Part shown: piece by piece, positions 17,647 through 26,526 of the stretch | Layout: every line of letters begins with the position of its first letter | Numbering within the stretch: the first letter of the stretch is position 1 | Assembly (NCBI RefSeq): GCF_042310355.1 | Contig: NZ_JBHJMR010000001.1 | Location: 1 to 64,000, forward strand | Source of the DNA: Wenzhouxiangella sp042310355 | GTDB lineage: Bacteria; Pseudomonadota; Gammaproteobacteria; Xanthomonadales; Wenzhouxiangellaceae | DNA: 64,000 nt | Reading direction: 5' to 3' | Program-made: the position numbers and the translations under genes | The notes under the pieces: model-generated | Seen by the model: the letters and a program-made list of their open reading frames with translations, nothing else | What the model was told of the DNA's origin: nothing | Database searches by the model: none

Positions 17647-17942
17647 CAGGTTTCAGGGTTCAGGGTCTAAAAGCAAGGGTTCAGGTTTCAGGTTTCAGGT
17701 TTCAGGAAAACAGGCGGCCTCGGAGGGTTCGGGTGTTCAAGAAGCCCGCAGCTCGCATTGCCGCCCAGTAGCCACACCCCCGAACCCCGAACCCCGAACC
17801 CCGAACCCCGAACACCGAACACCGAACACCGAACACCGAACACGCCCCGCATCTCAGCCTGCTCCGCGCCCACCCCGGCGAAGCCGGCCCCCAAAACCGT
17901 CCCGCGCCGCCTGAAACCTGAAACCTTAAACCTGAAACCTGT
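17647..17942. repeat. Palindromic tandem-heptamer array 1
   Basis: The outer left arm (17647-17706) has AGGTTTC-type heptamers and the outer right arm (17911-17942) has the reverse-complement CCTGAAA units. Inside, nine perfect heptamers lie at 17781-17843 (4 x CGAACCC, then 5 x CGAACAC), facing an opposed GGGTTCGGGTGTTC at 17726-17739. The transcript would fold as nested hairpins. It starts 4 bases after the ppnN stop codon and takes up most of the 471-bp gap before mraZ. Confidence 0.85.
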
Positions 17943-18064
17943 TCTCTACTTCACTTCGCCAGCAACCGACCACCCAACTCTCGATCCCGCCGCCCCTGCC
18001 GGCCGCCCCCAACCCCCTGAAACTGCTTGACACTCCGCGGCCCGAGGGCTAAGGTGGCGCCAAG

Positions 18065-18089
18065 TGGGAAATTGTGGGATTTAGTGGTA
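18065..18089 (+). promoter_or_regulatory. MraZ operator (three TGGG-type boxes)
   Basis: TGGGA at 18065 and 18075 and TGGTA at 18085 repeat at 10-bp spacing just upstream of mraZ. This is the TGGGN5 repeat pattern known to be bound by MraZ, so the cluster is probably autoregulated by it. Confidence 0.75.
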
Positions 18090-18114
18090 ACCGAGTGCAA
18101 ACGAGTGTCGAACC

Positions 18115-18567
18115 GTGTTTTTTGGTGAAACCGCCATCAATCTTGACGCCAAGGGCCGCCTCGCGGTGCCGACGCGCTATCGAGAGGATCTCGAGGCGGA
18201 ATGCGCCAATCGGTTGGTGCTCACCTACTCGGCTTTCGACGCCGGTTGCCTGTGGCTCTACCCGCACCCGGAGTGGGAGCGCATCCGCGACGAAGTGATG
18301 GGTCTTTCCACCTTCAACGCCAGCCACCGCAGCCTGCAGCGGCGGCTGGTGGGCTCGGCCACCCAGCTCGAGCTCGACTCCAACTCCCGAATTCTTCTGC
18401 CGGTCACCCTCAGACAAGTGGCCGGGCTGGACAAGCGCGCGGTCTTCATGGGCATGGGCCAGCGCTTTGAAATCTGGAACGAAGACATCCTCAATCAGCG
18501 CCGTGCTGCCGAGGAGCGCGAGATCCAGGAGCAGGCCTCGCCAGAAATGGCGCAACTGGTCCTTTAG
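18115..18567 (+). CDS. mraZ: Transcriptional regulator of the division cluster MraZ
   Basis: 150 aa from a GTG start, standard length. The two SpoVT/AbrB-like MraZ repeats are visible: INLDAKGRLAVPTRYRE near the start and LELDSNSRILLPVTLRQ in the second half. MraZ binds repeated TGGG boxes upstream of itself and represses the dcw cluster; matching boxes are at 18065-18089. It ends 4 bp before rsmH. Confidence 0.95.
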   Translation: MFFGETAINLDAKGRLAVPTRYREDLEAECANRLVLTYSAFDAGCLWLYPHPEWERIRDEVMGLSTFNASHRSLQRRLVGSATQLELDSNSRILLPVTLRQVAGLDKRAVFMGMGQRFEIWNEDILNQRRAAEEREIQEQASPEMAQLVL

Positions 18568-18571
18568 CCCC

Positions 18572-19516
18572 ATGGCGACGGACCACGAACATGTACCGGT
18601 GCTGCAGGGGCCGGCACTGGATGCGTTGAGAATTCGTGCCGATGGCGTGTACGTCGATGGCACATACGGTCGGGGTGGGCACAGCGCGGCCATGCTGGCC
18701 CGTCTCGGCGAGGAAGGGCGACTGGTGGTAACAGATCGAGATCCGCAGGCCATTGCCGATGCGCGCGCGAAATACGCCGACGACGGCCGCGTGACGATTC
18801 GCCGGGGAAATTTCGCACAGATCGGATCGATCATCGATGAACTCGGCCTGACCGGCCGGGTCGACGGCCTGCTGCTGGATATCGGCGTTTCCTCTCCCCA
18901 GCTCGACGACCCCGAACGCGGCTTCAGCTTCCAGCACGACGGTCCGCTGGACATGCGCATGGATCCCGATACCGGGGAATCTGCCGCCGAATGGCTCACC
19001 CGCGCCGACGAAGCCGAGATCGCCCGCATCATCAAGGATTACGGTGAAGAGCGCTTCGCGCGCCGAATCGCCCGCGCCATCGTGCGTGAACGCGACGCCA
19101 CGCCCATCCGGCGCACCGCGCAGCTGGCCGCGATCGTCAGCGCGGCCGTGCCGGGCTCGCCGTCCCCGCGGCACCCGGCCACGCGCACTTTCCAGGCGCT
19201 TCGCATCTTCATCAACGATGAGCTCGGTGCGCTCGACCAGGTGCTCGAGGCCGGCATCGAACTGCTCGCGCCGGGCGGGCGCTTTGTCGTCATCAGCTTT
19301 CATTCGCTCGAGGACCGGCGGGTCAAGCGCGCCTTCCAGAAGGCCGCCAAGCCGCCGCCCGCGAACCGTCGGCTGCCCACGCTCGAGCCCTTCGTGCCGC
19401 GCTTGAAGCTCGTCGGTGGCCTGGTCCAGGCCGACGAGGCGGAGATTCAGCGCAATGCGCGTTCCCGCAGTGCGCGTATGCGCGTGGCCGAGAAGCCGAC
19501 CGGGGAGGGCGCATGA
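18572..19516 (+). CDS. rsmH: 16S rRNA (cytosine1402-N4)-methyltransferase
   Basis: 314 aa from ATG at 18572; an upstream in-frame start inside mraZ is rejected. It methylates N4 of C1402 in the 30S decoding centre with SAM. Motifs: HVPVLQ at the N-terminus, SAM-binding YVDGTYGRGGHS, LLLDIGVSSPQLDDPERGFSF, and the C-terminal ISFHSLEDRRVKRAF, all typical of RsmH/MraW. It overlaps ftsL by 4 bp. Confidence 0.97.
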   Translation: MATDHEHVPVLQGPALDALRIRADGVYVDGTYGRGGHSAAMLARLGEEGRLVVTDRDPQAIADARAKYADDGRVTIRRGNFAQIGSIIDELGLTGRVDGLLLDIGVSSPQLDDPERGFSFQHDGPLDMRMDPDTGESAAEWLTRADEAEIARIIKDYGEERFARRIARAIVRERDATPIRRTAQLAAIVSAAVPGSPSPRHPATRTFQALRIFINDELGALDQVLEAGIELLAPGGRFVVISFHSLEDRRVKRAFQKAAKPPPANRRLPTLEPFVPRLKLVGGLVQADEAEIQRNARSRSARMRVAEKPTGEGA

Positions 19517-19779
19517 TTCGCTGGCTGCTTCTGCTTTTCCTGACCGCGGCCGTACTGGCCAGCGCCATCGGCGTGGTGGTGCTGCGCCACGAGTCGCGAC
19601 AGCTGTTCGTGAGCCTGCAGGAGGCCGAGTCCGAGCGTGACGAGGCACGGGTCGAGTGGAGCCGCCTCCAGCTCGAGCAGGCCTGGCTGGGCGATGCCGG
19701 CCGGGTCGAGAGCCAGGCGCGCGAGCAGCTGCAGATGGAATCGCCCGAAGACGTTCGAATCCTGGTGACTTCGCCATGA
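19513..19779 (+). CDS. ftsL: Cell division protein FtsL
   Basis: 88 aa bitopic membrane protein: one transmembrane helix at about residues 3-25 (RWLLLLFLTAAVLASAIGVV), then a periplasmic leucine-zipper-like coiled coil (about 30-70). FtsL forms the FtsQLB complex that activates septal synthesis by FtsWI. Identification rests on size, topology and its place between rsmH and ftsI, with ATGA overlaps on both sides. Confidence 0.88.
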   Translation: MIRWLLLLFLTAAVLASAIGVVVLRHESRQLFVSLQEAESERDEARVEWSRLQLEQAWLGDAGRVESQAREQLQMESPEDVRILVTSP

Positions 19780-21473
19780 CCGACGCGCCGAACAATCGCA
19801 GCAACCTGCGCGTATGGATCACCGCCGGCGTCATGCTGCTGGCGGCCGTGACCGTGGTCGCGCGGGCGGTCAACCTGCAGGTCATGGAAACCGAGTTCCT
19901 GCAGAGCCAGGGCGAGGCGCGCTACCTGCGCGATGTATCGATCCCGACCGTTCGCGGCAGCATTCTCGACCGCAACGGTGAACCCCTGGCCGTGTCCACG
20001 CCGGTCGAGTCGGTGTGGGCACATCCCGGCGAACTGCTGCAGGCGGCCGATCACATTTCCCTGCTGGCCGGCCTGCTCGACGCCGATGCTGACGACATGG
20101 AAAGACGACTGACGCAGCGCGCCAATCGCGAGTTCGTGTGGCTGCGTCGCCAGATCAATCCCGATCTCGCCGACAAGATCCGCGAACTCGAGATTCCCGG
20201 CGTGTTTCTGCAGCGCGAGTATCGCCGTTTCTACCCCACCGGCGAGGTCAGCGCCCAGGTGCTGGGCTTCACCAATATCGACGACATCGGCCAGGAAGGG
20301 CTCGAGCTGGCCTACAACGACTGGCTGCAGGGCCGGCCCGGTGAAAAGCGGGTGATCAAGGACCGCTTCGGCCGGGTGGTGCAGAACGTCGAACTGATCC
20401 GCGAGGCCAGCCCCGGTCGCGACCTGCAGCTGACCATCGATCGCCGACTGCAGTACCTGGCCTTTCGCGACCTCAAGACCACCGTGATGGAGTTCGGCGC
20501 GCGATCCGGCTCGGTGGTCGTGCTCGACGTCGACTCGGGCGAGATTCTCACCATGGTCAGTTACCCGTCCTACAATCCCAACGCCGCCACGCGCATTCCC
20601 TCGGAGGGGCTGAGGAACCGGGCGCTGACCGATGTGCTCGAGCCCGGCTCGGTGATGAAGCCCTTTGCCGTCGCCGCGACCATGGAAGCGGGGCTGGCCC
20701 AGCGCGACATGGTGGTCGATACCTCGCCGGGCGTGATCAACGTCTCCGGTCACGATATCCGCGATGTGCGCGACTACGGCGAGCTGACCGTCGAGCAGCT
20801 GCTGACCAAGTCTTCCAACGTCGGCGTCGTCGAGCTGGTGCTGTCGATGGACGCCCGCCATCTCTGGAGCATGTACTCGCGTTTCGGCTTCGGTTCGGTT
20901 GCGGGTACGGGCTTTCCGGGAGAGTCCGCCGGCGTGCTGCGTGACTACGAGCGCTGGCGCAAGCTCGAGCAGGCGACCCTGGCTTACGGTTACGGCCTGT
21001 CGGTGACGCCGCTGCAGCTCGCCCGCGCAATGGGCGCCATCGCCGACGAGGGGCGCCTGCGTCAACCGACCTTCATCGCCGACACCGACAGCTCGACCCA
21101 TTCGGTGCTCGATCCCAACCTGGCCCGCGAACTGGCCGGCATGCTGGAGACGGTCACCGGACCGGAGGGCACCGGCCAGGAGGCGCGCGTGGAGGGTTAT
21201 CGCGTGGCCGGCAAGACCGGTACTTCCCGCAAGGCCGCAGCCGGCGGCTACGGCGACCGCTATGTGGCCAGCTTCGCCGGCTTCGCGCCGGTTTCCGACC
21301 CCAGGCTGGTGGCCGTGGTCGTGGTCAACGATCCTTCGGGAGAGCAATATTACGGCGGCCAGATCGCCGCACCGCTTTTCTCCGACGTGATGGCCGCCGG
21401 CCTGCGCCTGTTCAACGTCCCGCCGGACGACCCGGGCCTGTTGATGGCCCGGGGGGAGGCTCCGCATGAGTGA
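19776..21473 (+). CDS. ftsI: Peptidoglycan transpeptidase FtsI (PBP3)
   Basis: 565 aa from ATG at 19776. One N-terminal membrane anchor (about 14-32) is followed by the PBP dimerisation domain (RGSILDRNGEPLAVSTPV) and the transpeptidase domain with S292 in GSVMKPF (SxxK), SSNVG (SxN) and K480 in KTGTS. It crosslinks septal peptidoglycan as partner of FtsW. It overlaps ftsL by 4 bp and murE by 8 bp. Confidence 0.96.
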   Translation: MTDAPNNRSNLRVWITAGVMLLAAVTVVARAVNLQVMETEFLQSQGEARYLRDVSIPTVRGSILDRNGEPLAVSTPVESVWAHPGELLQAADHISLLAGLLDADADDMERRLTQRANREFVWLRRQINPDLADKIRELEIPGVFLQREYRRFYPTGEVSAQVLGFTNIDDIGQEGLELAYNDWLQGRPGEKRVIKDRFGRVVQNVELIREASPGRDLQLTIDRRLQYLAFRDLKTTVMEFGARSGSVVVLDVDSGEILTMVSYPSYNPNAATRIPSEGLRNRALTDVLEPGSVMKPFAVAATMEAGLAQRDMVVDTSPGVINVSGHDIRDVRDYGELTVEQLLTKSSNVGVVELVLSMDARHLWSMYSRFGFGSVAGTGFPGESAGVLRDYERWRKLEQATLAYGYGLSVTPLQLARAMGAIADEGRLRQPTFIADTDSSTHSVLDPNLARELAGMLETVTGPEGTGQEARVEGYRVAGKTGTSRKAAAGGYGDRYVASFAGFAPVSDPRLVAVVVVNDPSGEQYYGGQIAAPLFSDVMAAGLRLFNVPPDDPGLLMARGEAPHE

Positions 21474-22929
21474 GCGTTCGATGAGCTTGCGCGAACTGCT
21501 CGGCGGACTGGTCGATCCTCCGGCCGCTGACTGGCCGAGGCTGACCGGGCTGTGCCTGGATTCGCGCCGGGTCCGTCCGGGCGAGGCCTTCGTGGCCCTG
21601 GCCGGCGGCACGGGCCACGGCATGCGCTTCGTCTACGAGGCGCGCGAGCGCGGTGCCGCCGCGGTCGTGCACGACGGCCGGGCGGCCGCTCCCGAGGATC
21701 TGGGCCTGCCCGAACTGGCCGTTCCCGGGCTTCGCGGTCACCTGCCTGAATTGGCCACACGCTTCTGGGGCGAGGCGATCGACGGGCTCGACCTGGTGGC
21801 GGTGACCGGCACCAACGGCAAGAGCTCGGTCGCCTGGCTGCTGGCCCAGGCGCTCGACGGCGCGATGCTCGGTACGCTCGGATGCGGCCGTCCCGGGCAG
21901 CACCGACCGGGCAACCTGACGACGCCGGATATTTTCAGCGTCTACCGCCAGCTCGCCGAACTCGCCGGGCAGGGTGTTGAACACGTCGTGCTCGAGGCCT
22001 CGTCACACGCCCTCGATCAGGGGCGACTCGACGGTCTGTCGTTCTCCAGCACGATATTCACCTCCCTGGGCCACGATCACCTCGACTACCACGGTGACCG
22101 CGCGGCCTACGGCGCGGCCAAGGCCCGCCTGTTCACCGACTTTTCGAGCGATCGCCGCTTGATCAATCTCGACGACGAGTTCGGCCAGTCGCTCGCCGCT
22201 CGCCTGGGTGCGGCGAATCGGGTGGTCGGCTACTCCCTCGATGCGCATCCCGATGCCCGGGCCAGGGCCCGGTTGCTGTCGGCCGACATGGACGGACTCC
22301 ACGCCGAGTTCGATCTGGCCGGCGGCCGTTTCGAGGCGCGTTCGCGTCTGGTCGGCCGAATCAATCTCTGGAACCTGCTGATCGTGGCGGCCGAGCTCGC
22401 CGAGCGCGGCCGAGAAACGTCGGCCATCGCGCAATGCCTGGCCGCGCTGGAGCCGGTGCCCGGGCGCATGGAGCCGATCGGTCGCGCCGGTTTCCCGCTT
22501 GCCATCATCGACTACGCTCACACGCCTGACGCCCTCGAGAACGCCTTGATGAGTGCCCGGGAACTGACCGGGGGCAACCTGTGGTGCGTGTTCGGATGCG
22601 GCGGTGACCGCGACCGCGACAAGCGCCCGCGCATGGGCCGCGTCGCCGAACGCCTGGCCGATCGGATCGTGCTCACCGACGACAATCCCCGTCGCGAAGA
22701 CGGTCTTGCGATCATCCGCGCCATCCAGGCCGGCATGCAGAAACCGCAGCGCACGGTCGTGATTCGCGACCGCGCCAGGGCGATCTCGCACGCGCTCAGG
22801 AGCGGGGAAGCCGGCGACATCGTACTGGTGGCCGGCAAGGGGCACGAGGTCGACCAGGTCGTCGGCGACCGGCGCCTGCCTTGCGACGATCATGTCAGCG
22901 TGCGCGAAGCGCTGGAGGCGGCGGCATGA
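21466..22929 (+). CDS. murE: UDP-MurNAc-L-Ala-Glu:meso-diaminopimelate ligase
   Basis: 487 aa Mur ligase that adds the third residue of the stem peptide. An N-terminal UDP-binding domain is followed by the ATP-binding P-loop TGTNGKSSVAWLL (about residue 117) and the C-terminal domain with DDNPRRED (about residue 405), where the DNPR motif marks specificity for meso-diaminopimelate, as expected for a Gram-negative. It overlaps ftsI and murF by a few bases. Confidence 0.96.
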   Translation: MSERSMSLRELLGGLVDPPAADWPRLTGLCLDSRRVRPGEAFVALAGGTGHGMRFVYEARERGAAAVVHDGRAAAPEDLGLPELAVPGLRGHLPELATRFWGEAIDGLDLVAVTGTNGKSSVAWLLAQALDGAMLGTLGCGRPGQHRPGNLTTPDIFSVYRQLAELAGQGVEHVVLEASSHALDQGRLDGLSFSSTIFTSLGHDHLDYHGDRAAYGAAKARLFTDFSSDRRLINLDDEFGQSLAARLGAANRVVGYSLDAHPDARARARLLSADMDGLHAEFDLAGGRFEARSRLVGRINLWNLLIVAAELAERGRETSAIAQCLAALEPVPGRMEPIGRAGFPLAIIDYAHTPDALENALMSARELTGGNLWCVFGCGGDRDRDKRPRMGRVAERLADRIVLTDDNPRREDGLAIIRAIQAGMQKPQRTVVIRDRARAISHALRSGEAGDIVLVAGKGHEVDQVVGDRRLPCDDHVSVREALEAAA

Positions 22930-24269
22930 TGCGCTTCAAGCTCTCGAAGCTGGCCGAGATCGCCGGCGGCCGCGTGATCGGAGACGATGTCGAGGTCCAC
23001 GGCATGCTGCACGATGCCCGGCGCATCGAAACGGGCAACCTGTTCTGCGCACTGCCCGGCGAACATCACGACGGCCACGCGTTTCTCGACCAGGCACGGG
23101 ACAACGGCGCTGCCGCCGCGCTGGTCAGCCGCGCCGCCGATCACGCGCTGCCCCGCGTCGTGGTCGACGACGTCCGCGACGCCATGGGGCGCATCGCGCG
23201 CGCCTGGCGGGAACAACTGGACGTCGAGGTCGTCGGCATCACCGGCAGCAACGGCAAGACCACGGTCAAGGAAATGGTCGCCGCGATCCTGTCCACGCAG
23301 GGGCCGACGCTCGCCACCCAGGGTAACTACAACAACGAGCTGGGCGTGCCCTTGACCCTGGCGCGCCTGGATGCCTCGCACCGTTACGCCGTCGTCGAAA
23401 TGGGCTGCAACCGCCCCGGCGACATCGACTACCTGGCCTCGATCGCCCGCCCCGACGTGGGCGTGGTCACCAATGCCGGCCCGGCGCACCTTGAGCGGCT
23501 CGGCAGCGTTGCCGGCGTGGCGCGCACCAAGGGCGAGATGTTCTCGGCCCTGCCGGCCGACGGCACGGCGGTGATCAACGCCGACGACGAATTCGCGCCG
23601 CTGTGGCGCGAGCTGGCCGGCGAGCGGCGCATCATCAGCTTCGGCAGCGACGGCGCGGCCAACGTCTCGGGCGTGCTCTCGCGCGGGACGGCACTAATCA
23701 ATACCCCGAGCGGCGATTTCTGCTTCGAGCCCGCGCTCCCGGGACGCCACAATTTCCTCAACGCGCTGGCGGCGACCGCGGTTGCGGTGGCGCTGGCGGT
23801 ACCGCTTGCGGCGGTCGCGCAGGGCTTGTCGGGCATGCGGAGCCTGCCCGGGCGGTTGCAGTCCCATCGCCACGCCGACGGCTGGCAGCTGATCGACGAC
23901 AGCTACAACGCCAACCCCGCCTCGCTTGCCGCCGCGCTCGATGTGCTTTCCGGGCAGCAAGGCAGCGAGCGCTGGCTGGTGCTCGGCGACATGGCCGAAC
24001 TCGGGCCGGACGGCCCGCGGCTGCATGCCGAAATGGGGCGGTCGGCGCGCGACGCCGGCGTCGACCGGCTGTACGCCCTGGGTGAGCTGGCGCGCTCGAG
24101 CGCGGACGCCTTCGATGGCCCGGCCCGCCATTTCGAATCCCGGGATGCGCTCATGGCGGCGCTTGCCGAAGCCCTCCGTCCGGGCGTGATCTGCCTGGTC
24201 AAGGGCTCGCGCTCGATGGGCATGGAGCGCGTCGTCGAGGGCCTGCTCGGGGAGGTGAATCCATGCTGA
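22926..24269 (+). CDS. murF: UDP-MurNAc-tripeptide:D-Ala-D-Ala ligase
   Basis: 447 aa from ATG at 22926 in an ATGA overlap with murE. The Mur ligase P-loop is GITGSNGKTTVKEMVAAIL (about residue 105), with NYNNELGVPLTL and the DDSYNANPASLAAAL segment near 325 typical of MurF. It adds D-Ala-D-Ala to the tripeptide, the last cytoplasmic peptide step. The stop overlaps the mraY start by 7 bp. Confidence 0.96.
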   Translation: MMRFKLSKLAEIAGGRVIGDDVEVHGMLHDARRIETGNLFCALPGEHHDGHAFLDQARDNGAAAALVSRAADHALPRVVVDDVRDAMGRIARAWREQLDVEVVGITGSNGKTTVKEMVAAILSTQGPTLATQGNYNNELGVPLTLARLDASHRYAVVEMGCNRPGDIDYLASIARPDVGVVTNAGPAHLERLGSVAGVARTKGEMFSALPADGTAVINADDEFAPLWRELAGERRIISFGSDGAANVSGVLSRGTALINTPSGDFCFEPALPGRHNFLNALAATAVAVALAVPLAAVAQGLSGMRSLPGRLQSHRHADGWQLIDDSYNANPASLAAALDVLSGQQGSERWLVLGDMAELGPDGPRLHAEMGRSARDAGVDRLYALGELARSSADAFDGPARHFESRDALMAALAEALRPGVICLVKGSRSMGMERVVEGLLGEVNPC

Positions 24270-25339
24270 CCTGGCTGCTCGATCACGTGCTCATGGCCGA
24301 CGTCGCGCTGTTCGGCTACATCACCTTCCGCACCGTCATGGCGGCGCTGACGGCCATGATCGTCTCGCTGATCGTCGGACCGCTGTTCATTCGCCACATG
24401 ACCGAGCGCCAGATCGGCCAGCCGATTCGCGAGCTCGGCCCGGAGTCGCACCTGACCAAGGCGGGCACGCCGACCATGGGCGGCACGCTGATCCTGATCG
24501 CGTTGATCATCTCGACCCTGTTGTGGGCCGACCTGGCCAATCGCTACATCTGGACGGTACTGTTCGTGACCACGGCCTTCGGTGCGATCGGGTTCGTCGA
24601 CGACTGGCGCAAGCTCAAGTACAAGAACAGCGAAGGCCTGTCGGCGCGCTGGAAGTACGGACTGCAGTCGCTGGCGGCGGTCGTGGTCGCCGTCTTTCTC
24701 TATCAGACGGCGGACGTGCCGGCCAACACGCAGCTGTTCCTGCCCTTCCTGAAGGACTTTGCCCTGCCGCTGGGCTGGGGCTTCGTGGTGCTGGCCTATT
24801 TCGTCATCGTCGGCTCGTCCAATGCCGTCAACCTTACCGACGGGCTCGACGGACTGGCCATCATGCCGGCGGTGTTCGTGGCCGCCGGGCTGGGCATCTT
24901 CGCCTACGCCACCGGGCATACGGTCTTCGCCGACTACCTGGCCATGCCTTATATACCCGGTGTTGGTGAACTGGCCATCTTCTGTGCCGCGCTGGCCGGC
25001 GGCGGCCTCGGGTTCCTGTGGTTCAACACCTACCCGGCGCAGGTGTTCATGGGCGATGTCGGCGCCCTGGCCGTGGGGGCCGCCCTGGGCCTGGTCGCCG
25101 TGGCGGTGCGCCAGGAAGTCGTGTTCGCGGTCATGGCCGGCATCTTCGTCATCGAGACCCTGTCGGTCATCCTGCAGGTGGCTTCGTTCAAGTTGACCGG
25201 AAAGCGCATCTTCCGCATGGCGCCGATTCACCACCACTTCGAGCTCAAGGGCTGGCCCGAGCCGAAGGTCATCGTTCGTTTCTGGATCATCGCCGTCATG
25301 CTCGTGCTCGCCGGCCTCGCCACGATGAAGATCCGGTGA
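24263..25339 (+). CDS. mraY: Phospho-MurNAc-pentapeptide transferase MraY
   Basis: 358 aa polytopic protein, typical length, with about ten membrane segments. Conserved MraY loops are present: GTPTMGGTLI, FVDDWRK (catalytic Asp pair), NAVNLTDGLDGLA, FMGDVGALA and the cytosolic HHHFELKGW. It transfers phospho-MurNAc-pentapeptide to undecaprenyl phosphate to give lipid I. The next gene is ftsW, not murD as in the usual order. Confidence 0.97.
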   Translation: MLTWLLDHVLMADVALFGYITFRTVMAALTAMIVSLIVGPLFIRHMTERQIGQPIRELGPESHLTKAGTPTMGGTLILIALIISTLLWADLANRYIWTVLFVTTAFGAIGFVDDWRKLKYKNSEGLSARWKYGLQSLAAVVVAVFLYQTADVPANTQLFLPFLKDFALPLGWGFVVLAYFVIVGSSNAVNLTDGLDGLAIMPAVFVAAGLGIFAYATGHTVFADYLAMPYIPGVGELAIFCAALAGGGLGFLWFNTYPAQVFMGDVGALAVGAALGLVAVAVRQEVVFAVMAGIFVIETLSVILQVASFKLTGKRIFRMAPIHHHFELKGWPEPKVIVRFWIIAVMLVLAGLATMKIR

Positions 25340-25344
25340 TCGCC

Positions 25345-26526
25345 ATGGCACAGGTCAGACAGGCATACCGCTCCAGAGATGCCGCGCCCTCGGCGGGGCC
25401 GGACCAGATCATCGTTCTGGCCACCCTGGGGCTGCTGGTCGTCGGTGTGATCATGGTCGCCTCGACCTCGATCGCCGTGGCCGAGGGCTACGCCGTTTCG
25501 ATCTGGCATTTCCTGGTCCGACACATCATCTACGTCGGCATCGGCCTGGCCGCCGCCGCCGTACTGCACCTGGTCGGCACGCGCCTGCTGCAGGGTGTGG
25601 CACCCATGGCGTTTCCGCTGGCGGTTCTGATACTGCTCCTGCCGTTCGTTCCGGGAATCGGGCACGAGGTCAACGGCTCGACGCGCTGGATCGACTTCGG
25701 CATCGCGCGGTTCCAGGTGGTCGAGGCGGTCAAGCTGATGATGATCGTGTTCGTGGCCGGCTACCTGGCCAAGCGGCCGCAGCTGGGCCAGGCGCGCTTT
25801 CTGGAGACGCTCAAGCCCCTGCTGCTCGTCGGCCTCCTGGCCGCGATCCTGCTCAAGCAGCCCGATATGGGCTCGGCGGTGGTTCTGGGTGCGATCGTCG
25901 GCGGCATGATCTGGCTCGCCGGCGCGGCCTGGAAGCATTTGTTCGTGCTCGGCCTCAGCAGCGTGCCGCTGATTACCTTCGCCGCGCTGGAGCCCTACCG
26001 CCTGCAGCGCGTGATGACATTCGTCGACCCCTGGGCCGATCCGTTCAACAGCGGCTTTCAGCTCACCCAGGCGCTGATCGCCGTCGGTCGCGGTCAGATC
26101 GACGGCGTCGGATTGGGCGCGAGCGTGCAGAAGCTCTACTACCTGCCCGAGGCCCACACCGATTTCATCTTTGCCGTGCTGGCCGAGGAGATCGGGCTGA
26201 TCGGCATCCTGTTCGTTCTGGCCCTGTTCTCCCTCCTGGTCGGTCGGATGTTCCTGATCGGCCTGCAGGCACAGCGACAGGACAGACCGTTTTCGGCCTT
26301 CCTGGTCTGGGGGATCGGGCTGTGGATCGGTATGCAGGCGCTGGTCAGCATGGCGGTCAATCTCGGCATGCTGCCGACCAAGGGCCTGACCTTGCCGCTG
26401 ATCTCCTCCGGCGGCAGCAGCCTCATCATGACCCTGGCCGCCATCGGCGTGGTCCTGCGCGTGCAGTGGGAGCTCAACATGGAGGCGCGCCAGCAGCCGC
26501 GCCGACGCCGGGGGTGGCAGGTATGA
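25345..26526 (+). CDS. ftsW: Septal peptidoglycan glycosyltransferase FtsW
   Basis: 393 aa from ATG at 25345, with an alternative GTG at 25336 overlapping the mraY stop. A SEDS protein with about ten membrane segments and family motifs: KQPDMGSAVVLG, NSGFQLTQALIAVGRGQ, LPEAHTDFIFAVLAEE and LPLISSGGSSLI. It polymerises glycan strands from lipid II with FtsI. It begins 5 bp after mraY and overlaps murG by 4 bp. Confidence 0.95.
   Translation: MAQVRQAYRSRDAAPSAGPDQIIVLATLGLLVVGVIMVASTSIAVAEGYAVSIWHFLVRHIIYVGIGLAAAAVLHLVGTRLLQGVAPMAFPLAVLILLLPFVPGIGHEVNGSTRWIDFGIARFQVVEAVKLMMIVFVAGYLAKRPQLGQARFLETLKPLLLVGLLAAILLKQPDMGSAVVLGAIVGGMIWLAGAAWKHLFVLGLSSVPLITFAALEPYRLQRVMTFVDPWADPFNSGFQLTQALIAVGRGQIDGVGLGASVQKLYYLPEAHTDFIFAVLAEEIGLIGILFVLALFSLLVGRMFLIGLQAQRQDRPFSAFLVWGIGLWIGMQALVSMAVNLGMLPTKGLTLPLISSGGSSLIMTLAAIGVVLRVQWELNMEARQQPRRRRGWQV

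Noticed and set aside
17781..17843. CRISPR array
   Set aside because: Units are contiguous 7-mers without spacers; no cas genes in the window.
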